This document shows positions 34,901 through 44,383 of a stretch of DNA of 64,000 nucleotides, piece after piece; the first letter of the stretch is position 1; every line of letters starts with the position of its first letter. Both the position numbers and the translations under genes were made by a program. This DNA is from Clostridium sp. C8-1-8 (GTDB lineage: Bacteria; Bacillota; Clostridia; Clostridiales; Clostridiaceae), in contig NZ_JAABNO010000001.1 of assembly GCF_009928445.1 (NCBI RefSeq), positions 248,001 to 312,000 on the forward strand. Direction: 5' to 3'. The notes beneath the pieces are model-generated. The model made no database searches and was not told the DNA's origin. It was given only the letters and a program-made list of their open reading frames with translations.

Positions 34901-36044
34901 TAGAAGACCTATGGTAATATATATACCGCTAGGAACTAACCTAGGCTCCCATGATGGCAACTCATCTATGGAAAGGTATATAGATGAAGTTTGTAAAATT
35001 AGGGGGATAATTGTAGTTACTACTGTAGGCAATCAAGGTGAAGCTGATAACCATACTACTGGAACCTTAACTAAAAATGGTGATAGCAGCATTATTGAAT
35101 TAAGAATAGGCAAGAACCAAAGAAATATATTAATAGATATTTGGGTAGGAAAGCCGGATAAATATTCATTATCTATTGTATCTCCTTCTGGAGAGATAAT
35201 CCAAAGGATCCCTCCTAGATTGAATCAAGCAATAGATGTAAATTTTGTTTACGAAAGAACTAAAATGAATATAGAGTACTTTATTCCTGAAAATACCACT
35301 GGTGATGAAAGAATAGTAATAAGAGCGGAGAACATAAGAGAAGGAATATGGCAGTTTAAGATTATTGGTGATTTGGTGGTTACCGGAAGGTATGATTCAT
35401 ATCTTCTTCAAAAAGAACTTTTAGCACCGGATACTAAGTTTTTGAGTGGAAACCAATATACCACACTTACACTGCCAGCTACCTCAAGAAGAATAATAGC
35501 TGTTGCCTACTATAACCAGAATAATAATGCAACAGTTGGTGAATCTGGCAGAGGATACACTAGAGATAATAGGATAAAGCCAGATATAGCAGCCGGTGGT
35601 ATTAATGCACTTACTACAGATGTTGGAGGTGGGACAGTTACTATTTCCGGTGCAAGTGTGGCTGGTGCAGTTACTGCTGGTTGCTGTGCAATACTTTTGC
35701 AATGGGGAGTAGTGGAGAAGAATGATCCTACCATGTATGCAGCCAATATAAAGACTTATCTATATAGAGGAGCTACAAAACGAGAAGGTGACGTATATCC
35801 TAACCCACAGTGGGGATACGGTATGCTTAATATGAAAGGAGTATTTGACAACATAAGAAGTGCTATAAACATGAAAGAGGATTCAGCAGTAGAAGTACTC
35901 GGACAGAATGTTGAAAGTAATGATAAAAATCAAGCAAGAAGACAGAAATTAAATACTGAGAACAACTTGTATATAGAAAGCGAGGAGTTTATACAGTATA
36001 GTAAGGGGAATCTGTTGATTAGAATACCGAAGTCTAGTAGATAA
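31905..36044 (+). CDS. Fused double Csp-type germination protease with AUA start
   Basis: A 1379-aa protein made of two complete subtilisin-like Csp units. Unit 1: prodomain about 1-115, triad Asp130 (FIDTGID), His188 (GHGTHVAG), oxyanion Asn292, Ser499 (GTSMAAP). A linker (about 587-752) is rich in Gln, Gly, Thr and Asn. Unit 2: own prodomain about 755-830, Asp855 (IVDTGID), His928 (GHGTHMAG), Asn1043, Ser1251 in GASVAGAV. Both triads look present, though the unit 2 serine loop has lost Thr and Pro of the consensus. Csp proteases cleave pro-SleC during spore germination, and sleC follows. AGGAGG (31891-31896) lies 8 nt before an AUA; the frame is open from there and the family N-terminus (KFDASLNLLANVP) begins at once. 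The first conventional start, GTG 32046, would delete 47 residues of the prodomain. Confidence 0.88.
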   Translation: MDTGKFDASLNLLANVPNELVGKLSKISENETINQGSIEVVVLFGDNVDKVVQSVDKIGGKLENLGFGFGIVTIKAVDINRISELQGVQYAELPKVLFTSDINSNRAACVPQVYSEYNSTGAGVLVGFIDTGIDYTHPAFRNADGTTRIDYIYDLSTLGKVYDRNTINQALRSPNPLTIVDITDPIGHGTHVAGIACAGGNIDRQYYGVAYESSIAMVKTTRYGFANYALSTQIMRGIRFLIDKSAELNKPLVINISLSTNDGAHNGTSLFEQYIQTVCTLERVAIVIAAGNEGEAAHHVGGELRDQINIGFTVSEGEPRLSLQLYKPLLSNLSIVLTTPSGVRSGDIVLSEGYKDVTIGGNRCLIYNTGPRPFDISGEIIISFVPVGENISPGEWGLTIKTLNQYRGLYDIWMPITEGLNPNTRFLQPNVYNTLGIPATVEAAISVGSYDYRTNNLSPFSGRGRLLNVSFNKPDLSAPGEGILSSVEGGGFDSKSGTSMAAPHVAGICALLLQWGIVNKNDPFLFGDRLKYYLMRAAKRERTDVVYPNPSWGYGTACADNAFSLLKASQEGRLYQLSDDYRQENIEQSVTPNSPQNPPQQNAIIQNQQPGTVSGTNQGAGNNTQQLQQNAAGTTTDLGVQQNQGQIGVSGATGIGSSQQSQTQGVAIGAESTGTNSFQGNQFQVGQTVATAQGDQLINTQGVTGNTGFGGTTGLSNQPATGGATGQTGTIQVTPQIAQEGGPNQNLQISAEGNLFLNPNYRYFAIEYQGDIKRAISNYPDADVLILDEFNAVLVAPINRVFEIAKSVPEVVNLDTGRLYTLSALSPVEASQATLFHNNVYLPLDGSGVIIGIVDTGIDYLNEEFIREDDTSRVVRIWDQTIQTPNQIPIGFPFGTVYTEQQINSAIKAKRAGTDPYAIVPTKDEIGHGTHMAGLAAARGKNPALVGAAPGSDLAIVKLKEAPQGSLDYFYAYDGERGSYGNVDVLLGIKYLYNLALELRRPMVIYIPLGTNLGSHDGNSSMERYIDEVCKIRGIIVVTTVGNQGEADNHTTGTLTKNGDSSIIELRIGKNQRNILIDIWVGKPDKYSLSIVSPSGEIIQRIPPRLNQAIDVNFVYERTKMNIEYFIPENTTGDERIVIRAENIREGIWQFKIIGDLVVTGRYDSYLLQKELLAPDTKFLSGNQYTTLTLPATSRRIIAVAYYNQNNNATVGESGRGYTRDNRIKPDIAAGGINALTTDVGGGTVTISGASVAGAVTAGCCAILLQWGVVEKNDPTMYAANIKTYLYRGATKREGDVYPNPQWGYGMLNMKGVFDNIRSAINMKEDSAVEVLGQNVESNDKNQARRQKLNTENNLYIESEEFIQYSKGNLLIRIPKSSR

Positions 36045-36175
36045 ATCTAATATATAATTTATAATAAAGGCTCTCAAAATATAATGTATTATATAAATTA
36101 AAAGTAATCATATTGTTCACAAAAGTTTTATTAAAATCATAATATATTAGAGAGAAATTTTAAAGGAGTCACGTA

Positions 36176-37534
36176 ATGCCATTTAGGGGTGATTTGAAAA
36201 TTCAATGTTTTCAAGGGGACAATTATGTTCCTTTGGATAGAGCAAGGATAACTATAAGTCCCACTGGTCAATTTGTCTCACCTAATGCTAAGACTATACA
36301 ACTTGTTACAGATTCTTCAGGATTAACACAACAGGTTCCGTTAGATACACCGCCATTAAATTATTCACAAACTCCAACAAATCAAATTCCTTATAGTCTT
36401 GCAGATGTTAGAGTAGAAAGGGATGGTTTTGAGCCACTATTTGTAAGAGGCTGTCAAGTTTACCCTGATAGAGTTGCTTTTCAGCAGTGCAGGATGATAC
36501 CAGTATCTAATACCAGACAGCAGCAGGACATCATAGTTATATTACCTAATAAACTTGTGGGCAACTTTCCACCTAAGATACCAGAGTCTCCAGAAAAGGT
36601 TATGCCGCCTCCAGCTAGTGGCGTAGTACTTCCTTATCCTGTTGTTCCTGAATATGTAGTAGTCCATCAAGGTGTTCCTAATGATGCTTCGGCACCTAAC
36701 TACACAGTTAAATACAAAGATTATATAAAGAACGTAGCTAGCTCTGAAATATTTCCTACTTGGACTGATAATACTATAAGGGCAAATTTATATTGTATAA
36801 TATCATTTACTCTCAATAGAATATACACAGAGTGGTATAGAGGAAAAGGAAAAAACTTTGATATAACAAGTTCTACTGCCTATGACCATGCTTTTAGTTA
36901 TGGCAGAAACATATTTGACAATATAGACAGAATAGCAGATGATATATTTTCATCCTACGTAAAGAGACCAGGAAGAAGACAGCCACTGCTAACTCAATAT
37001 TGTGATGGTAAAAATGTTCAGTGCCCAGGTTGGCTCACACAGTGGGGCAGCAAATATCTTGGCGACGAAGGGAAAGCACCTTTTGATATACTAACAAGCT
37101 TTTATGGTACAGATCTTGAGCTCACTAGAGCTGATCAGGTAAAAGGAATCCCAAGCTCTTACCCTGGATATAATCTTACTGTAGGTGCAAAAGGAGAACC
37201 TGTAAGGACTGTACAGACCTTTTTAAATAGAATATCTGTAGCATATCCTCTTATTCCAAAGCTATCAGTAGATGGAGATTATGGCCCTAACACTGCAAAT
37301 TCAGTTAAGGTATTCCAAAGTGTATTTAATTTGCCGCAAACAGGAGTCGTAGATTACGCTACCTGGTATAAGATTTCTGATGTATATGTAGGTGTTAGTA
37401 AAATAGCTGAGCTTAGAGGTAGTAGCTATGATACAAAAGAAGTGGGAGTAGAGAGAACATTTTTCCCACCATCAACTAATATTTACAGAAATGATGATGT
37501 GCCTTATGTACAATATTTTGATGATTTATATTAA
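36176..37534 (+). CDS. sleC: Spore cortex-lytic enzyme (pro-SleC)
   Basis: A 452-aa SleC-type protein. The N-terminal part (about 1-155) is a pre/pro region with a beta-sandwich look (GDLKIQCFQGDNYVPL) and proline-rich end; the catalytic domain spans about 160-320 (EYVVVHQG, YKDYIKNVASSEIFPTW, GRNIFDNIDRIADDIF, CPGWLTQWGSKYLGD), and a C-terminal peptidoglycan-binding domain lies at about 325-400 (VDGDYGPNTANSVKVFQ). SleC is stored inactive in spores and cleaved by Csp protease to a lytic transglycosylase that degrades cortex. AAAGGAG is 7 nt before ATG 36176; located 131 nt after csp. Confidence 0.92.
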   Translation: MPFRGDLKIQCFQGDNYVPLDRARITISPTGQFVSPNAKTIQLVTDSSGLTQQVPLDTPPLNYSQTPTNQIPYSLADVRVERDGFEPLFVRGCQVYPDRVAFQQCRMIPVSNTRQQQDIIVILPNKLVGNFPPKIPESPEKVMPPPASGVVLPYPVVPEYVVVHQGVPNDASAPNYTVKYKDYIKNVASSEIFPTWTDNTIRANLYCIISFTLNRIYTEWYRGKGKNFDITSSTAYDHAFSYGRNIFDNIDRIADDIFSSYVKRPGRRQPLLTQYCDGKNVQCPGWLTQWGSKYLGDEGKAPFDILTSFYGTDLELTRADQVKGIPSSYPGYNLTVGAKGEPVRTVQTFLNRISVAYPLIPKLSVDGDYGPNTANSVKVFQSVFNLPQTGVVDYATWYKISDVYVGVSKIAELRGSSYDTKEVGVERTFFPPSTNIYRNDDVPYVQYFDDLY

Positions 37535-37567
37535 GGACAACTTTTTTATATACAATACAAATACAAT

Positions 37568-37598
37568 GCAGGCTACTTTAGGTAGTCTGCTTATTTTT
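37568..37598 (+). terminator. sleC terminator
   Basis: GCAGGCTAC (37568-37576) pairs with GTAGTCTGC (37582-37590), one G-U, followed by TTATTTTTA. Confidence 0.8.
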
Positions 37599-37775
37599 AT
37601 TAAATAGATAGATTATATATTTATATTTTTAATAAAGCTAACTATAATGGAATAGTATACAAAAATTGTGTAGAATATTGGCGAATTATTGTCTTTCTAT
37701 GACTATTTATTTTCGTATAATAGGAGTATAATTAATAGAGATGATAATGGTTATTAAATAATAAGGAGGATTCTT

Positions 37776-39563
37776 ATGAAAGGTACAGTAGTTTCTACGT
37801 GGCTTAAGACTTGTAGAAGACTTTACGGAGATGATGTTGTAGATAGTGCTATGACTAAGGTCTCTTGGGATAGCAATAAGATTTTTACACCACTAGAGAA
37901 TGTAGATGATAAGGTAATAGGAAATGTGATAAGATACATAGCCGAAGTTAGGCAGATGGAGATAGGAAGGCTTTGGCACATATTAGGTGAAAATAACATA
38001 GATACTTTTTATAATGATTACCCAGCTTTCTTCAGAAAGTTAAATTTATATACATTCTTAAAAGCAATGAATGATGTACATGCTGTTATAATGAGAAAGT
38101 TTGCTGGAGCGAAGCCTCCTGCTTTTCAATTAGAGCCAGTAAGCAAGAATCAAGCTATATTTGTATATAATTCACCAAGAGGAATGTTTGATTATTTTCA
38201 AGGGTTACTTATCGGAAGTGCTAAAAGGTTTGGTGAAGAGATAACAATAGAAGAAGTTGCAAGGACAGAGACTTCACTTTCTCTTAAATTAACTTTTCAA
38301 TATGAAATAATAAATAGGAAAAAGTTTAGAATTAATAAAATCCTATCTCTTGGCTTTATAAGAAATATAGGCATAAAGTCAGCTATACCAACTTTTGTAG
38401 TTACAGCTATTCTAGGAGTAATACTAGCTGGAACTATCAATGGTCTTATATTAGCTGGAGTTGCCTCTGTTATATCTGCTTTATTCACAAGTATTATGCT
38501 TTCTCCAAGAAAGGTAATAATAAATGAGCTTAATGCTATGGCAGAAAGAAAGTATAGTAATTTTCAGCTGGAATCTAAGGATATGTTCGAAGACATATTC
38601 AATAGTATTGTTGGAGTTAAGAATATGTGGTCTCAAGACTTAACTTCCTTTAATAGTGTTACAGATGAAATGAATGTATTTTCAAAGAATATGTTTGATA
38701 TAACAGAATCTATGAAGTTTACTACTGATGAAATCAGCGGATTTTCTGGACAAGTTGCAGATATGGCAACAGAGCAAGATATAAATACAGAAAAACTAGT
38801 AACTCAAATAAATAATAACATTGAGGAAATAAATTCATTGGTAAGCAGTGAAAATAAGAATAAAGCTGAGCTTGATAAAGCTGTTTTAAAGATAGGTGAC
38901 AGCTACGAGCATGTAGAAAAGTCAAGCAGGAATATAGAAGAATCACTTAAATCCTTTATGGGAGTAAAAGATAGTGGAAGAAGACTACAAGAAAAAGCTT
39001 TAGATATAACTAGTATAGTATCTATCGTTTCTGGAATATCAGAACAGACTAATCTACTAGCTCTAAATGCTTCTATAGAAGCAGCTAGAGCAGGTGAACA
39101 AGGTAGAGGCTTCGCAGTTGTTGCTGAATCTATAAGAAAGTTAGCAGAACAATCAAAGGATGCTGTTGGTGAAATAAACTCAAATCTAGACACCTTTGCT
39201 AAAGACATAAATGTACTAGTTGACAATATAGATGATCAGTATAAGATACTGGAAACAGAGACTTCCTCACTTAGAGATGTTAAGGATATAAGCTTTGAGG
39301 CTAAGAATTCAATACAAGAAGTTTCACAAGCAATAAATACTTCTATTGAAGCTCTTAATAGAGAAGCTGATTCTATACAAGAGATGTTTAAGAGTATAGA
39401 TTCCTTAGCTGCTATAGCAGTAGAAAATGCAGCAGCTTCAGAAACTGTAAGTGCAAGCATTGATGACTACAAGAAGGAAATAGACAAGACCATTGAGAGC
39501 ATAAGAAAGATTGAAGGAATAATAGATGTATTTAAGAAGGAATTAGCTAAGTATAATATATAG
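37776..39563 (+). CDS. H-NOX methyl-accepting chemotaxis protein
   Basis: 595 aa: H-NOX haem domain (1-185), two membrane helices (about 202-220 and 222-242), then an MCP signalling domain with the hairpin-tip region [42 protein letters not shown]. The haem-binding His102 and YxSxR motif (Tyr131, Ser133, Arg135) are exact. Trp9, Asn74 and Tyr140 are also present, the distal hydrogen-bonding trio that stabilises oxygen in the Thermoanaerobacter H-NOX receptor. So it should sense O2 (or NO) and signal to CheA for aerotaxis away from oxygen. AAGGAGG before ATG 37776. There is no periplasmic domain; sensing is cytosolic. Monocistronic. Confidence 0.95.
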   Translation: MKGTVVSTWLKTCRRLYGDDVVDSAMTKVSWDSNKIFTPLENVDDKVIGNVIRYIAEVRQMEIGRLWHILGENNIDTFYNDYPAFFRKLNLYTFLKAMNDVHAVIMRKFAGAKPPAFQLEPVSKNQAIFVYNSPRGMFDYFQGLLIGSAKRFGEEITIEEVARTETSLSLKLTFQYEIINRKKFRINKILSLGFIRNIGIKSAIPTFVVTAILGVILAGTINGLILAGVASVISALFTSIMLSPRKVIINELNAMAERKYSNFQLESKDMFEDIFNSIVGVKNMWSQDLTSFNSVTDEMNVFSKNMFDITESMKFTTDEISGFSGQVADMATEQDINTEKLVTQINNNIEEINSLVSSENKNKAELDKAVLKIGDSYEHVEKSSRNIEESLKSFMGVKDSGRRLQEKALDITSIVSIVSGISEQTNLLALNASIEAARAGEQGRGFAVVAESIRKLAEQSKDAVGEINSNLDTFAKDINVLVDNIDDQYKILETETSSLRDVKDISFEAKNSIQEVSQAINTSIEALNREADSIQEMFKSIDSLAAIAVENAAASETVSASIDDYKKEIDKTIESIRKIEGIIDVFKKELAKYNI

Positions 39564-39582
39564 TCTTTAATACATAATAAAT

Positions 39583-39630
39583 GCTACCTAATGCGAATTG
39601 ATACAAGATTCGTGCTGGGTAGCTTTTTTG
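39583..39630 (+). terminator. Terminator after the H-NOX receptor
   Basis: GCTACCTAATGCGAAT pairs with ATTCGTGCTGGGTAGC (mismatches inside), followed by T7. Confidence 0.82.
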
Positions 39631-39761
39631 TTTTTCGTAAGAAAAACTTAAGAAATATGAAAAGTAGTTTGTAAGATTTTAGCTATATTATTAAAGAAAA
39701 GGTTTAGGAGGGAGTTGCATGGTATAATATTGTAGAATTGTATTAATAGGGGGAAGAGACT

Positions 39762-40463
39762 TTGGCAAAGTACAATGTTTTAGTGGTAGATGACGAAAAA
39801 GAAATAACCGATGCTATTGAGATATATCTTATGAATGAAGGGTTAAAGGTGTTTAAGGCCTACGATGGGTTAGAGGCTTTAGAAATTTTGATGGACAACG
39901 ACATTCACTTGATTTTAATGGATATAATGATGCCTAGATTGGATGGATTAAAGGCTACTTTTAGGATAAGGGAGGAGAGGAATATCCCTATAATAATTTT
40001 GTCCGCAAAATCAGAAGACGCGGATAAGGTCTTAGGACTTAATATGGGAGCTGATGACTATATAACAAAGCCTTTCAATCCCTTAGAGCTTGTGGCAAGA
40101 GTGAAATCTCAGCTGAGAAGATATTTAAATCTTGGCAATTATAAGAGTTTAGAAAAGGGTGAGTTAAGAGCAGGTGGTTTAGTTCTCAATACTTTAGATA
40201 AAAGTGTCTCAGTTGATGGAGAAGAAATTAAACTAACTCCAAGAGAATATAAAATCTTAGAACTTCTGATATCAAATCAGGGAAGAGTTTTTTCTATAGA
40301 TGAGATATATGAAATAGTATGGAATGAACCAAGCTATAACAGTGAAAATACAGTAGCGGTTCATATAAGGAGAATAAGAGAAAAGATTGAAATAAATCCT
40401 AAGGAGCCGAAATACTTGAAGGTGGTGTGGGGAATTGGATATAAAGTCGAAAAGCAAAAGTAA
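39762..40463 (+). CDS. OmpR-family response regulator (VanR-like)
   Basis: A 233-aa regulator. The receiver domain (1-120) has Asp10-Asp11, the phosphorylated Asp54 (LILMD) and Lys103 (ITKPF); the winged-helix DNA-binding domain covers about 135-233 (LTPREYKILELLISNQGRVFS, TVAVHIRRIREKIE). The start codon is TTG 39762, preceded by GGGGGAAG about 6 nt upstream; no ATG is closer. It overlaps the kinase gene by 29 nt, so the pair is coupled. Likely envelope-stress or cell-wall signalling, by similarity to VanR types. Confidence 0.92.
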   Translation: MAKYNVLVVDDEKEITDAIEIYLMNEGLKVFKAYDGLEALEILMDNDIHLILMDIMMPRLDGLKATFRIREERNIPIIILSAKSEDADKVLGLNMGADDYITKPFNPLELVARVKSQLRRYLNLGNYKSLEKGELRAGGLVLNTLDKSVSVDGEEIKLTPREYKILELLISNQGRVFSIDEIYEIVWNEPSYNSENTVAVHIRRIREKIEINPKEPKYLKVVWGIGYKVEKQK

Positions 40464-42696
40464 GTTTCTAAAGGTAATTGCATCATGGGTAGCTGTATTC
40501 TCTCTGGTGACTATATTGTTTGTTGGGTATGATGTTTTTGAGCATAGCGAGTATATTGAGGAAGATGGTTTTTATAAAACCTCTGACTTTATGGTTAGAT
40601 TAAGAAATATAAGTGAGGATTTAGTTGATTATGTACAAAAATATAAAAATGAAGACTATGTAAAAACTGTCCCTGATGATGAGGTGAAGGTCAAACAAAA
40701 TGATCTGAAAGATCAGTTGGAAAAGGAAGTTAATAATATAAATAATAATTTTTCTTATAAAATTAGCGATGCACAGAATAGACAAGACAAAGATGAAGAA
40801 AGTAAGTTAAACAAGGAAAAGAATGAACAAATTAAACAAGTAACTGAGAAATATGAAAAGCAGATAAATGATGTAGTTACAATAAAAAATGAGATAATAG
40901 ATGTTAAGTTAGAATCCCTAAAAATGTTAGATAATAAACTTAATTCTTATAAAAATCTAAAATATTATATTATAAACAACAAAGATAAAACCGTAAAATC
41001 AAATATAAGTAATAGTACTAGTTATAGCATAGATGATTTTAAGAAAGCAATAAGTAAGAATATGGGCTTTTATATTAGAAATTATTCTCAAGATTATGAT
41101 GTACTGCCGACTACCTATGATTGTAATATAAAGTTTTCTGATTCTAGTAATAGTAAGGATATGCTAGATGATTTAGCAGGATTCTTAGCTGGTAATACTG
41201 TATATCTAAGTGTTAACAAGTATATAACTGAGGGAGACGCTTTGTATTTACAATATATAAAATACCTTGACTTGAAGGCAACTATGTATGGAGAGACACT
41301 TGTAGCTTTAATAGCAGCAGTACTTCTAGCAGTGAGTTTATTTATGTTAATAAGAGAAAGAAGAACTGATGAGATTAAAAATTTAAATCTTTTAGATAGA
41401 ATACCTATTGAAATTAAGTTAGCATTTATAATTACTAGCTTCTGTATAACGTTTTTCATAATGACGGATTCTAGATTATTTTATGTGTTTTCTTCAAGAG
41501 ATTATTCATATATAGCTTTAGCCATTATTCTGACATCTACATCTTTATTCATCTTAATAAAAGATATTGATAGGATGAGGGATAACAGTATAAGAAGCGT
41601 AATTTTTAACAGTTCAATTCTGCACAAGATACATTTGTTTTTTAAGAGGATTGCTAGAACAATAAAAGAAATGTTATATATAAAAAGTGTATTTTTTAAG
41701 CTAATGTGCTTTGTGATTATTACTTTAGTAATTATATTGTCGGCTACGATTTTTATTATTTTATTGTTTAGTCCTGATGAAATGATATTAGGGTTAATAC
41801 TATTAGCTTTTGTAATATTATTTAGTTTATTTACGATTGCCTACAGTTTTAGGAATGTTGCTATGATAAATAAAATAATTATAGGAGCTGAAAGAATATG
41901 TAGTGGAGACTTAAACTATAGCATAGAAGCCAAAGGAAAAGGAAACCTAGCTAGATTGGCTAATAATATAAATAACATGAAGGCTGGACTTAAGAATTCT
42001 ATAGAGAATGAGGTTAAAAGCGATAGATTAAAGACGGAGCTTATAACTAATGTATCTCATGATCTAAAGACTCCATTAACTTCTATTATTAACTATGTAG
42101 ATTTGCTAAAAAAAGATGATATTTCTCCTGAAGAGATGAGGGATTATATTAAAGTCTTAGATAGAAAGTCTCAAAGATTAAAAGTTCTAATAGAAGATCT
42201 TTTCGAAGCTTCTAAGGCTGCCAGTGGAGCTTTAGAGTTAAATATAGAAAAGGTAGAGGTAAGCTCGCTTCTCAAGCAAACCTTAGCGGAATTTGAAGAA
42301 AAGATAAAAGAAGCAGAGTTGGACTTTAGAGTTAGTTATCCAGAAGAAAAGTTATATATAATGGCTGATGGTAAAAAGCTTTGGAGAGTGTTTGAGAACC
42401 TAATAACCAATATACTTAAGTATTCCTTGAATAGAACTAGGGTTTATATTTTAATGGTCAATGAAGACGGAAAGATAAAGATATCGATGAAGAATATCTC
42501 AGCTTATGAATTGGAAATAGACTCGGAAGAGTTAGTTGAAAGATTCAAAAGGGGAGATAAATCAAGAAATACAGAAGGTTCTGGACTTGGACTTGCTATA
42601 GCTAAAAGCTTGGTAGAGCTTCAAAAGGGAGTTTTCAATATAGAAATAGACGGAGATCTTTTTAAGGTAATAATGGAATTTACTGAAGTAAAATAG
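40435..42696 (+). CDS. Sensor histidine kinase with large extracytoplasmic domain
   Basis: 753 aa. TM1 at about 12-31, a highly charged Lys/Glu/Asn-rich extracytoplasmic region (about 32-285) likely with coiled coil, then about five membrane helices (290-470), HAMP, HisKA with His542 (NVSHDLKTPLTSI), and HATPase with N-box (NLITNILKY) and SGLGLAIAKS. It partners the upstream OmpR-type regulator. The start is TTG 40435, overlapping that gene; GTGGGGAA lies directly before. The ligand is unknown; the multi-helix arrangement is unlike the two-helix VanS type. Terminator at 42707. Confidence 0.9.
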   Translation: MDIKSKSKSKFLKVIASWVAVFSLVTILFVGYDVFEHSEYIEEDGFYKTSDFMVRLRNISEDLVDYVQKYKNEDYVKTVPDDEVKVKQNDLKDQLEKEVNNINNNFSYKISDAQNRQDKDEESKLNKEKNEQIKQVTEKYEKQINDVVTIKNEIIDVKLESLKMLDNKLNSYKNLKYYIINNKDKTVKSNISNSTSYSIDDFKKAISKNMGFYIRNYSQDYDVLPTTYDCNIKFSDSSNSKDMLDDLAGFLAGNTVYLSVNKYITEGDALYLQYIKYLDLKATMYGETLVALIAAVLLAVSLFMLIRERRTDEIKNLNLLDRIPIEIKLAFIITSFCITFFIMTDSRLFYVFSSRDYSYIALAIILTSTSLFILIKDIDRMRDNSIRSVIFNSSILHKIHLFFKRIARTIKEMLYIKSVFFKLMCFVIITLVIILSATIFIILLFSPDEMILGLILLAFVILFSLFTIAYSFRNVAMINKIIIGAERICSGDLNYSIEAKGKGNLARLANNINNMKAGLKNSIENEVKSDRLKTELITNVSHDLKTPLTSIINYVDLLKKDDISPEEMRDYIKVLDRKSQRLKVLIEDLFEASKAASGALELNIEKVEVSSLLKQTLAEFEEKIKEAELDFRVSYPEEKLYIMADGKKLWRVFENLITNILKYSLNRTRVYILMVNEDGKIKISMKNISAYELEIDSEELVERFKRGDKSRNTEGSGLGLAIAKSLVELQKGVFNIEIDGDLFKVIMEFTEVK

Positions 42697-42706
42697 ATAT
42701 TCTAAG

Positions 42707-42753
42707 AAAAAACATGCAGAAAGGCATTTAACTGTGTCCTTATGCATGTTTTC
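42707..42753 (+). terminator. Terminator after the kinase
   Basis: AAAACATGCA (about 42709-42718) pairs with TGCATGTTTT, with a short T tail. Confidence 0.7.
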
Positions 42754-42783
42754 ACTTTATATAATTTTTTTTCTGTTTGAAGT

Positions 42784-42901
42784 ACTTTGCTGAAATTAAG
42801 TGGTCAGTGATCCTATGATTAAATGAGCTTGCGCTAATTACTCGCTCATATAGCAGCTACTTCATAACCACTTAATTTCAACAATATTGTTGAACATAGC
42901 C
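42784..42901. repeat. Dyad-symmetric intergenic repeat, copy B (best-preserved)
   Basis: 118 bp with ends GCTGAAATTAAGTGGT (42789-42804) and ACCACTTAATTTCAAC (42867-42882), 15 of 16 complementary, and an inner ATGAGC/GCTCAT stem (42823-42828 with 42844-42849). Alignable to copy A and to the two halves of copy C. No ORF. Confidence 0.7.
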
Positions 42902-42968
42902 AAACTTTTGATTAATCTAAGTTTAGTGACTAGAATTTTTTAGTATAGATTAATAAAAACTTCTTATT

Positions 42969-43874
42969 TTATACGCCTTCATTTTTAAAAGATGGTACGA
43001 AAGTTTCGCTGTTAGTGCCAGAGTCTTGTATAAAGCCATTGGTAACTCCTATAGACAAAGCATAGTCTATAAGAGAATCATAGTGGTTAGGGTTTAGAAC
43101 TCTATTTATTTCTGGATATTCATTGGCCCTATGCATAGGAGTATACTGATTCATTATGCTTATGTATACATCATTGCCAAAGGAATTAAAGATATCATCA
43201 ATGACCTTTTTGCTATCAAAAAGAAGACCTGGAAGCATAAGATGTCTTACTATTACTCCTTTTTTTATGATACCTCTTTCATCAAATTGGGGTGTTCCAA
43301 CTTGTCTTAGCATCTCACTGATTACTGCGTTTATATTTTTAGTATAATCCTTAGCTTTTGAGTAGTTAACAGCGTATTTGTCACTAAAGTATTTGTAATC
43401 TGGAAGATATACATCTATAAGTCCATCTAAAGCCTTAATGGTATCTAAGGAATCATATCCATTAGTGTTGTAAAGTATAGGTATACTTAGACCTTTGCTT
43501 TTAGCAAGGTTCAAAGCTTCAATAATCTGAGGAACATAATGTGTAGGAGTAACTAGGTTTATATTATTAGCTTTTTTTTCTTGAAGTTCTAGAAATATTT
43601 CGCTCAATCTTTCAATAGTTATTTCTTTACCGTTGTACTGTTGACTTATCTCATGATTCTGACAGAAAACACATCCTAGATTACAGTGAGAAAAGAACAC
43701 TGTTCCAGATCCTTCACTTCCAGATACACAGGGCTCCTCCCAAAAGTGAAGCTCTGCTCTAGCTACCTTTATTTTCTCGCTGGCCTTACAAAAGCCTACG
43801 CTGCCATCTAATCTGTTTACTTTACAGCTTCTATTACAAAGCTCACAGCTCTTTAACATATCCAAATAACTCAA
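42969..43874 (-). CDS. Radical SAM protein, PflA-like
   Basis: A 301-aa radical SAM enzyme of the group annotated as pyruvate formate-lyase activating-like (TIGR04041/YgiQ-unrelated). The AdoMet cluster motif is HCNLGCVFC (Cys64, Cys68, Cys71); the N-terminus carries four more cysteines (10, 13, 17, 29) that may bind a second cluster or zinc. Substrate unknown; no glycyl-radical enzyme gene lies nearby. TTG 43874 is preferred, with GAGG 8 nt upstream; ATG 43859 has no site and GTG 43883 overlaps it. Monocistronic. Confidence 0.8.
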   Translation of the reverse strand: MSYLDMLKSCELCNRSCKVNRLDGSVGFCKASEKIKVARAELHFWEEPCVSGSEGSGTVFFSHCNLGCVFCQNHEISQQYNGKEITIERLSEIFLELQEKKANNINLVTPTHYVPQIIEALNLAKSKGLSIPILYNTNGYDSLDTIKALDGLIDVYLPDYKYFSDKYAVNYSKAKDYTKNINAVISEMLRQVGTPQFDERGIIKKGVIVRHLMLPGLLFDSKKVIDDIFNSFGNDVYISIMNQYTPMHRANEYPEINRVLNPNHYDSLIDYALSIGVTNGFIQDSGTNSETFVPSFKNEGV

Positions 43875-43883
43875 TATTAACAC

Positions 43884-44383
43884 CTCAATATATAGTTTTT
43901 AACTCAACTATTAATTTATAAGTGTCAGAAAAACCAAGGGAACTTATATTTTCCAACAATAATAAACTAATTTTCGATATAGGAACTTCTTAATAAAAAT
44001 CTAAATAAATAATATCATAAATATTGTATTTAATCTCTATAAAATTATATGAAAAACCTTGGTAGTCCTCATTATAACTATATATTTATATGAGTTTTTA
44101 ATTATAAAATCATATAAATATTTGTTTTAATAAATATAGTTTTGAGCCTTCTAATATCAAATGTACTTCTAAAAATAATCTTTAAAAATCAAGTTATCAA
44201 TACTTTAAATTGTAGGCATTAATCACGTTGTATACATAAATTTCCTGAAGGTTTATAATCAAGGTAATGTATGATTTTTTAAATTTTTGAAGTGATGAAT
44301 TAACATATAGTAAATTGTTCAACAATCAACTTAGTGCAGCAAAACTTTTAACTTTTATTAGAAATAAATTGGAGGAAATAAGA
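43884..44383. other. Non-coding divergent region
   Basis: About 500 bp AT-rich, between the radical SAM and hydrolase genes. No ORF, strong hairpin or clear promoter noted. The in-frame upstream extension to 44315 lacks a ribosome-binding site and is treated as non-coding. Confidence 0.5.

Noticed and set aside
36105..36150. Sporulation sigma (SigE or SigG) promoter before sleC
   Set aside because: TCATATT and CATAATA are present but spaced 23 bp apart, too far for either factor.
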